Source of the DNA: Dermanyssus gallinae
Lineage: Eukaryota > Arthropoda > Arachnida > Mesostigmata > Dermanyssidae
DNA: 64,000 nt
NCBI GenBank assembly: GCA_003439945.1
Contig: QVRM01005490.1
Location: forward strand, 248,001-312,000
Direction: 5' to 3'
Of the stretch, positions 57,927 to 64,000 are shown piece after piece (the stretch's first letter is position 1; each line of letters begins with the position of its first letter). The notes beneath the pieces were generated by a model. It was given only the letters and a program-made list of their open reading frames with translations. It was not told the origin of the DNA and ran no database searches. A program made the translations under genes and the position numbers.

Positions 57927-60884
57927 TCAGCGACCTAACGCCCAGATAGCTGGCGCAGACCGACATGTTTCATGATGATATTTGGTGCATACAAGGCCGC
58001 AAAATTTGCAGCAACACTCATCAGAAGGGTTATGGAACGCACTGCGGTGGCACAGTTTGTGGTGGAACCCATGGACGGAGTAGCGGGTGAGAACGTGTCG
58101 TTGCTCGAAAAACGGTTCCATCCATGTATTGTCCAACATTGCCGGTGTTTTGTAGAAGGCTTCTGGTACTTCCCTCATTTTCTGCTCGAAGTGCCTACGG
58201 AACTCTCGCAGTGAGGCGGTGGTCGGAAGTTGAAAGCGGTTTACCATGTCCTCGATGAACGGCGTGGTCCTCGACAGACTATAAGTTAGCCTGTTTTGAG
58301 CATTTCTAGGGAGGCCCAGAACTCTCTTAAGAAACGTTGCCTTTACCGTGTCGAGAGCGCTAAGCTGCTGAGCGGATAGGTGTTCCCAAATTAATGTGAT
58401 ACCATAAGATGCCACCGAGGCCACCTTCAGATTAAACAGTATTAAAGCTGTTTTTACTGAGAGCTTCTGTGGAGCCGAGATTGAGGTCATGGCGACAATG
58501 CTGCTATTAATTCGCTGAGATATGTGAGCTGCGAAGGAGGTGCCGCTTGGCGTTAGTTTAACACCCAGGTAAGTAAACTCCGAGACAAATTCTACAGAGA
58601 CACTGCCCAAGCTGAGCCTATCGCTTTTCCTCAGGGGTCCCCCGGATCTGAATTTCATAGCTTTTGTCTTCGATATGTTAATTGTTAAACCATTTTGCTT
58701 GCTGTATGTCTCCAGCAGCCTCAGGGACCTTTTTAGATCCATGAACACTCTACTATATACCACCAGGTCATCGGCATAGAGAGTTATGCGGACACAGGGG
58801 TAGTGGTCATTGATAAGGCCCGGAAGATCACTGAGTAAGACTGAGAATAAGAGCGGGCTGAGATTATCACCCTGGGGATAGCCGGTGGTTTGTAGGAAAG
58901 GCTGGTATTCCTGAATGCCGTCATCTAGAATGACTGGGTTTGCCTTCAGGATAGCTGCCAGTATCCCCAAAACTCGTGGGCCCACACCCGCGGCGGCTAG
59001 CTTCTCCATGACAATATCCCTGGGGGCAGTGTCAAACGCCGCTTTGTAGTCTACAAATACGGCGTACAGTGCTTGGTGCTTGACGGTGACCGAGCGCTTC
59101 ACCTCGTCTAAAAGCTCCTGGGATGCGGTCATTGTCGAATGTCTCGCGCGAAATCCATGCTGTTCCGGAGGGATGATTCCCCTTGCTTCGAGATAGAAGC
59201 TAAGCCGGCGTGCCAGGAGGCATGACAATATTTTGTAGATGCAGCTTTTCTTTGCAATGCCTCGCCAAGAGGATGGACAAAGCGGGTCACCTTTGCCTTT
59301 GGGGATGACCTTTAGCAAGCATTCCGACCAGGTTGCTGGAATTTCACCTGTTTCCAAGCACTTGTCAAAGAGTGCCGTCCAAAGCGGCGTTAGGAGGACC
59401 GCCGCCCTTATATGTTCATTCCGGACGAGGTCAGGTCCGAACGCCTTGTTATTCTTCAACTTTTCGATCGCACTTTGAACTTCCATAAGAGAGAACGGAG
59501 CATCTATCTGCTGGGATAGTAGACTCTCGTATTCATCCGATAATTCACACGATAACGGGATGATCCCTGGTGTGCTATCTGTTGTTGTGAATGCGTCGAT
59601 GAAGTGTTGGCGCAGACGGTCGGAGGCAACTGGAAAACTAGAGAACGTAAAGTTCCTTTTAAGGGCGCAGTGAGGCTTAAACCTGGCTCTTCGAATCATA
59701 CGATTTTCACTTTCCTTGGCGAACAAGATTTTCTTGAATTCTATTAGCTGTCGGTACCAGCGACGATGTCTACAATAAAAGTCTCTCATCTCTGGGTGTT
59801 CTCGGGACAGAATGAGAGCCTGAATAACATAAGCTCTCACACGGTAGCAATATGAGTCGAACCACTCAGGTGACCGACTTCCCCTCAGAGTACGCCCATA
59901 TGTAGAGGAGCGCACCGCTGCTGTCAGCATGTCGGAGAGCAGACTTGGCGGCACTTCTAGTAGTTGATTGGGATGCCAAGCGCAAAGTTTCATGCGTAAT
60001 TTGTTTACGTCGATGCATTTTCCGAGCCCCTGGCGTCTCGGCGTACTAGCGCTCCCACTTCCATCTTTAACTTTAACTGTTAAAGAAACTGGTACATGCT
60101 TCTTAAATCCGGTAATTACAAGGCCAATCACTTGTCCGCCATATTCGATGTCTCCCTCAGGACCTGAGTAAGCGAATATATCGATTGTAGAGGACCCACC
60201 CCTCTGCGGATTATCGCCAGGTCCACCTCCGTCAGAGTAAAACGTTGGCGGCGACGGAGTAGTACATATCCAGAATCCATACTCCTCTAGCGCTTGGCGA
60301 ACGCCGATTGTCCGGGACGACGCAGCAGTGTCAAGCCTACAGTTCAAGTCTCCGGCCAAAAGAGCTGGTACACCAGTTGGAATAGTCGCAACGGCTCGAC
60401 CAATCTTTTCTAAGATATCTTCAACAGAGTCCCGGCTGCCACTACTGTACATCCCAATAAAAGTTAAATGGGAGGTGCTGAGGACGATGGTGTTGTCTTC
60501 GGCCAATAGGATTCTTGCTTGTTTGAGTCGGGGGCCAACCAGCAGAGAGACTCCACCAATTGGCCGACCGCGCGAGGGCCGTAAAGCTGGGCAGTGATAT
60601 GAGTAGTATCCGTTAACATCGAAGCGCTCAGTAGTGAACGTCTCCGTTAAAAAGACAATATCGTAACCTTCGAGGTCGCTGTTTGGAACGACCGGAAGCA
60701 CCGTCCGTATGCCCTCACAGTTCCACTGGCACACTCTTAATTGAACTGTCGGCCTCTGGAACGGTTTGACCGGTAGTTGCGGCGGTTGGACTGGTCGGGT
60801 CGTCGTGCCGAGTTGTTCTGGGTGTTTTTCTTGGTCTCGGTTGCCGCCTTCAACTCCTTTATCGCTTCCTCGAACGACTTGCAT
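57927..60884 (-). CDS. LINE family B ORF2: APE endonuclease, RT, CCHC zinc end
   Basis: 985 residues without interruption. Endonuclease (about 48-270): QWNCEG (N55), LTETF (E81), AGDLNCRLD (D179, N181), SSTIDIFAY (D235), then KKHVPVSL at 261, where the family normally has SDH. RT (about 525-770): PKGKGDPLCPSSWRGIAKKS, PPEQHGFRARHSTM, VFVDYKAAFD, GYPQGDNLSPLLFSVL, LYADDLVVYS (703-706). Thumb with RVLGLPRNAQNR (854-865). C-terminal CKFCGLVCTKYHHETC (959-974), a C-x2-C-x8-H-x3-C motif. Such proteins nick DNA and copy the element RNA in place. ATG 60884 lies 146 nt inside ORF1 in another frame, so translation probably needs reinitiation or leaky scanning. The clade is unassigned. Sister copies are at 37.5-41 and 42.1-45 kb. 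Confidence 0.88.
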   Translation of the reverse strand: MQVVRGSDKGVEGGNRDQEKHPEQLGTTTRPVQPPQLPVKPFQRPTVQLRVCQWNCEGIRTVLPVVPNSDLEGYDIVFLTETFTTERFDVNGYYSYHCPALRPSRGRPIGGVSLLVGPRLKQARILLAEDNTIVLSTSHLTFIGMYSSGSRDSVEDILEKIGRAVATIPTGVPALLAGDLNCRLDTAASSRTIGVRQALEEYGFWICTTPSPPTFYSDGGGPGDNPQRGGSSTIDIFAYSGPEGDIEYGGQVIGLVITGFKKHVPVSLTVKVKDGSGSASTPRRQGLGKCIDVNKLRMKLCAWHPNQLLEVPPSLLSDMLTAAVRSSTYGRTLRGSRSPEWFDSYCYRVRAYVIQALILSREHPEMRDFYCRHRRWYRQLIEFKKILFAKESENRMIRRARFKPHCALKRNFTFSSFPVASDRLRQHFIDAFTTTDSTPGIIPLSCELSDEYESLLSQQIDAPFSLMEVQSAIEKLKNNKAFGPDLVRNEHIRAAVLLTPLWTALFDKCLETGEIPATWSECLLKVIPKGKGDPLCPSSWRGIAKKSCIYKILSCLLARRLSFYLEARGIIPPEQHGFRARHSTMTASQELLDEVKRSVTVKHQALYAVFVDYKAAFDTAPRDIVMEKLAAAGVGPRVLGILAAILKANPVILDDGIQEYQPFLQTTGYPQGDNLSPLLFSVLLSDLPGLINDHYPCVRITLYADDLVVYSRVFMDLKRSLRLLETYSKQNGLTINISKTKAMKFRSGGPLRKSDRLSLGSVSVEFVSEFTYLGVKLTPSGTSFAAHISQRINSSIVAMTSISAPQKLSVKTALILFNLKVASVASYGITLIWEHLSAQQLSALDTVKATFLKRVLGLPRNAQNRLTYSLSRTTPFIEDMVNRFQLPTTASLREFRRHFEQKMREVPEAFYKTPAMLDNTWMEPFFEQRHVLTRYSVHGFHHKLCHRSAFHNPSDECCCKFCGLVCTKYHHETCRSAPAIWALGR

Positions 60885-61675
60885 AGGCGACTTATGTCGG
60901 GTGGGAGCGGGGCCGGCGTAACTGTTGAGGCGGTTTTCTGGTCGACCCTGGTGACGCCTTTCTTCCTGGCCATGATAACCTCTGGCTTCTTCTCTGCCTT
61001 TTTCGGTAACGGTAGTCCCAAAAAAGCAGTCACGTTGCGAGCTGCAATACGGGCAACAGTGCCTGCTGCTTCGTCATCGTATGTCGTGGTAGCCTTAATA
61101 AGCATTGGTTTCTGTACCTTAGTAAGAGGCTGATATATGATCGAACCTCCATCGCAAAGCACTTTAAGAGCATCGTTTGTTGCCTTGCACTCTTTATGCA
61201 GCACCGTGATTGAATAGACAGTCAACTTGGCTCTCCCGGCATATTGATCGAGCCACGAGGCGAAGTCTGCTATCCCAGAAAGGAGTTCGTCCTTTCTAAA
61301 GTCTAAGCAGTCATCCGGTCCTGGATGGAAGAAAACCCCAAATATAGTATCAGGAGCTTCTTCAATCTTTTTCTTGGCCTCATGTATCATTTCTAACCCT
61401 GTTTTGTTATGCAAGGTCATTACTGTGAGCTGTTGACTATTAGGCAGGTGCATGCGCAACGGACCTCGGAGTTTCTTTACTGAAGAGTCGCCGAAGAGTA
61501 AAGCTCTCTTCTTTATCCTCTGTGAAGGCCCAGCCGTGCTCACATTGGTGGCGGGCGTCGTCTGCATGTCGACCTGGGACTGCGGCTGGTCGTGGACTCT
61601 CCTGCGCAAGTCAACCAGTTCTCTTTCGATAAGAATGCTTCTTTGAAACACCATTGCAAGTACGTCGGCGAGCAC
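60737..61675 (-). CDS. LINE family B ORF1 (5' partial), SGNH-like domain
   Basis: The frame is open from the insertion edge at 61708. The residue count here takes 61675 (a GTG) as 1, and the first ATG is at 61654. Residues 55-65 KKRALLFGDSS resemble SGNH-hydrolase block I (GDS). Residues 112-122 FGVFFHPGPDD resemble block III (GxND), and 199-220 YDDEAAGTVARIAARN occupy the place of block V (DxxH), with no His visible. SGNH/esterase-like ORF1 proteins are known from some CR1- and L2-like LINEs. The tail is basic (KKxEKK, then RRPDQSNRRNYRSNRSRGRQ), suited to RNA binding. With block III and V altered, hydrolase activity is doubtful. It may be a binding fold only. Confidence 0.65.
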   Translation of the reverse strand: MLADVLAMVFQRSILIERELVDLRRRVHDQPQSQVDMQTTPATNVSTAGPSQRIKKRALLFGDSSVKKLRGPLRMHLPNSQQLTVMTLHNKTGLEMIHEAKKKIEEAPDTIFGVFFHPGPDDCLDFRKDELLSGIADFASWLDQYAGRAKLTVYSITVLHKECKATNDALKVLCDGGSIIYQPLTKVQKPMLIKATTTYDDEAAGTVARIAARNVTAFLGLPLPKKAEKKPEVIMARKKGVTRVDQKTASTVTPAPLPPDISRLCKSFEEAIKELKAATETKKNTQNNSARRPDQSNRRNYRSNRSRGRQFN

Positions 61676-61708
61676 TCGGTCCGCCGAGCTTTCGAGCGCC
61701 GAATGAAC

Positions 61709-61718
61709 ACTATTTTAT
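61709..61718. repeat. 10-bp target-site duplication, right
   Basis: ACTATTTTAT at the 5' edge of the LINE family B insertion. Confidence 0.88.
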
Positions 61719-62249
61719 AAAAATATTAAACAAAATTATAATTGTGGCTTTCTGAAGCATATCTAAGTAGACACCCGCCACGGACTTGTGTTTACATACA
61801 AAGTATTTCATATTTTAATGACGTTTGGACGTATCAAAGATAAACCGTTAATATAAATTAGCCAAACTTCATGTTTGAGTCACGCTTATTAAATAAAAAC
61901 TCACCTCCGGGAGTGCATCGGGTGTAGTGGTCTCCGTCTGAGATTGGTGATTTGTGTGACTTGTGTCTTGCCTTGTGTCGTGTTTTTTTTTTTTTGGATG
62001 GGGCGAATCTTCTGTCGTGCCTGTACCTGTCAAACAGTAGCTCTACACTCTCCGACGGATCTAGTCATCACTAGTCATCATTAGTCAGCTACTTTGATAC
62101 AATCGTTTGTGTCACTGGCCGCATCTAGTGGCCAACAAAATAAGTTTTCAGGAGGATAGCATATTCTTCGACATGAATAATGCTTAACGGTGGTCAAGAA
62201 GAGGGGAAGAGCCGGCTTGAGTTGACTCCATCGAAAGAAGAGTCAGCTG

Positions 62250-63197
62250 GTGGAAATGAAACAAAGTAATCTGCATTGAAACCGATAGTCGTGGATGAAG
62301 TGTTTGTGGATGTGCCGTCCCCAGAAAACGATGTTGTAACAAACTACAATGCTGAAACCGACTGTGCTCATGAGACCGAATATGCAAATTCGGTAAACGA
62401 TGATTGGAAGGGGTGGTGGTCTCCAAAAACACTTCTCCGAAAGCTAAAAGACCAAATCGGCGCTATCCGGTCTAAGTCGTTCAGTCAGCCTAAACGCCTC
62501 TTTCGTGCAGTTATTGCGTGAAGAGGTGTCAAATCTGTTGACGGGGTAAGTGTTTCAACACGCGGAATAAACAGAGTGATAGATGCTTTTCTGACGGAGA
62601 CATTCTGTCTGCCCTCAAGGAGTTTGAGGTCGTCTCAGCGAAAAGGAAGAACATTCTTAGGAGATCAGGATCCACCGCCACGTCGATCCCTAATAGAGTC
62701 ATGTTCTAGTTTAATAGGGTTCAACCGACTGACGTGTTCCTTGCTTTCAGGTCACATAAAATCACTATGCATGCTGAAGCGCCAGTCTCATGTTACAAGT
62801 GCTTGAGACTAGGCCACATTGCAAATTATTGCGAACGAAGTAACATGCAAAAAGGTGTGGACAAGCTGGTTACCTGGCTCAAAACTACAAAAACCAGGCA
62901 AAATGTGTAAACCGTAGAGACCCCCACGTGTCGTCTTCGCTGTCCTACCCCATCCGACTATGCGAAATAGTCGGAAAGAGAAACGCAAAGACTTGATGGA
63001 GTGTCGCTTGTTGCAACCGGTCGGATCAGAACATCCTGAGGCAACACAAATTAACGTAGTTGACTCGCCGCAGCCGGCTACCGCACCCAACTCCTCATCC
63101 GCTGCGAATTTTGCGCCTGGATCATCCACGTCTGCGCCACCCATCTATGCTGCCGTAGTCGTTTGCAATACATTAAATGGCAAGTTACCTTGTTAAT
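62250..63197 (+). pseudogene. Gag-like LINE ORF1 relic with zinc knuckles (copy 2)
   Basis: Counterpart of 28780-29735. It keeps the complete first knuckle CYKCLRLGHIANYC (C-x2-C-x4-H-x4-C, about 62791-62832), whereas copy 1 has lost the first Cys. The second knuckle region is likewise out of frame. Small indels distinguish the copies, such as 'ggtccgaccggtcgg' at 29549 against 'aaccggtcgg' here, and an 8-10-bp deletion near 62188. Confidence 0.6.
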
Positions 63198-63805
63198 GAC
63201 CAAAAATAATTATAAGACATTATTATATAATTAAGATTTGACTAGTGACCGTGCAGCAAAAGTGCTGATCATGTTCCTTAACTTTTTATTAGGTAATAGA
63301 CATGTAAAAAATGAGTGTTTAAAATCATCGACAAAGCACACTTTAAGGCGGTCGCAGAAGCATGGCTAAACGCATTTATCTGTACCACACTGGGTACCTT
63401 GATGAATCTATTAGTCTCAACATCTATGCGACTTCCCTAAAAAACAACTGTGGCCGCTACTTCTAAATTCATCGGAATTTAAAGAATCTTACACTGAACT
63501 TAAATGGGCGTTTTTCAACAGAGGATTTTAGCAGCATAATACTAGCCGGATCTAACAGATCAACGAAAAACAGCGACTTTACACACGGACAAAGTCGATC
63601 ACACGCTGGTTATTGTTACCATTTGTTACCTTTAGAACGGTATGTAAGACGGCCAAACTCCGCATGACTGTTATCTAATATTAGGATTCTATAGACAACT
63701 GAACGAAGATGTGTAGCGTGACCCCGCTGATCTTCAGCCGCCTATCATCATAGCGAGGCAGATTATTCAAGACTAATCACATACGACCTTCCGTACTGTA
63801 CACGA

Positions 63806-63812
63806 TATAAAC
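63806..63812 (+). promoter_or_regulatory. TATA box of second MNCFS gene
   Basis: TATAAAC, 73 bp before the ATG, in a promoter matching that of the 30423 gene. Confidence 0.7.
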
Positions 63813-63878
63813 GCACAAATGGTCCACTATAGACAGATCGCGTTTTGCCTTTGGTCGATCACTAGAACAAGCAACAAG

Positions 63879-64000
63879 ATGAACTGCTTCAGCGTTATCG
63901 TCGCCGCTGCCTGTGTTCTAATTGGCACGGCATATGCTGGTGATCTTGGCTATGGAGGCTTCGGAGGCGGTTATGGAGGTTTCGGTGGTGGCTACGGAGG
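63879..64000 (+). CDS. Secreted glycine-rich protein, MNCFS type, cut by window end
   Basis: The first 40 codons are present. They give the same signal peptide and GDLGYGGFGGGYGG start as the gene at 30423, and sequence is identical as far as seen until the last bases, where it reads GGYGG instead of GYGHGG. The upstream 1.5 kb matches the 30-kb locus. The remainder lies outside the window, so intactness cannot be judged. Confidence 0.85.
   Translation, partial: MNCFSVIVAAACVLIGTAYAGDLGYGGFGGGYGGFGGGYG

Larger units (their letters stand above)
57846..61708 (-). mobile_element. LINE family B, recent 5'-truncated insertion
   Basis: 3,863 bp between two copies of ACTATTTTAT. The 3' end (57846-57868 on the + strand) is a TAA-rich tail following a short 3' UTR. 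It contains the end of ORF1, overlapping by 148 nt with a complete ORF2. The ORF1 frame is open through the 5' edge, and the older copy at 42.1-45.0 kb has more sequence upstream, so the 5' end is truncated within ORF1. The paralogous block retains the empty site, so insertion followed the segmental duplication. Confidence 0.93.
53506..64000 (+). repeat. Large segmental duplication, block A copy 2
   Basis: Second copy of 25012-30540, extended by the LINE family B insertion and one 1,089-bp tandem duplication. The copies are visibly much closer to each other than the 10-15 / 45-52 kb pair. Confidence 0.9.

Overview
The window is eukaryotic, repeat-dominated DNA from an arthropod. An arachnid, most likely a tick, is my best guess. 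The guess rests on the dense mixture of CR1-, L2-like and R1-like LINE relics, frequent (TA)n microsatellites, and a family of small intronless genes for secreted Gly/Tyr-rich proteins with repeated SYVKxPVVS-type cores. These resemble tick cuticle or cement-type glycine-rich proteins. No sequence search was run, so the species assignment is an inference.

The only convincing host genes are seven copies (six complete, one cut by the window end) of this glycine-rich family, in two subfamilies. MKFAF type: 24086-24487, 26980-27381 and 56566-56967, all + strand, with identical predicted proteins. MN(S/C)FS type: 11285-11668 (-), 30423-30824 (+), 46057-46551 (-) and 63879-64000 (+, partial). Three decayed copies lie at 12765-13065, 19100-19500 and 49255-49510. 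Complete copies have a signal peptide and a single exon. Most also have a recognisable TATA box and AATAAA.

The layout reads as an old tandem segmental duplication. About 10.2-15.6 kb and 25.0-30.5 kb recur in the same order and orientation as about 45.1-52.6 kb and 53.5-64.0 kb. The copies have since been separated by insertions and local duplications. Within this there is an extra copy of the MKFAF gene unit (23.67-24.94 kb), a 1,089-bp tandem duplication (54106-56283), and a LINE insertion with a target-site duplication whose empty site survives in the other copy (28249-28258).

The rest is mostly transposon sequence. There is a near-intact CR1 (6506-10203) and a recent LINE with SGNH-like ORF1 and an uninterrupted 985-codon ORF2 (57846-61708, 5' truncated). 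Older copies related to that LINE lie at 42.1-45.0 kb and 37.5-41.0 kb, and the latter is interrupted by a 5'-truncated R1-like insertion with a 15-bp TSD. A third LINE family is at 4.3-6.5, 12.2-12.75 and 32.6-34.6 kb. An L2-like fragment is at 35.6-37.1 kb, R1-like relics are at 0.2-1.2, 15, 21 and 52 kb, and relics with an R2-type restriction-like nuclease C-terminus are at 17, 26 and 54-56 kb. A 1.15-kb foldback element lies between TA arrays at 49.9-51.0 kb, and smaller inverted duplications are centred on TA tracts at 14.7 and 23.8 kb.

ORF starts reported for transposon pieces are only the edges of open frame. No tRNA, rRNA or CRISPR was found. One tRNA-like, possibly SINE, sequence is noted at 15.9 kb. 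Coordinates of relics and duplicated blocks are approximate, judged by eye.
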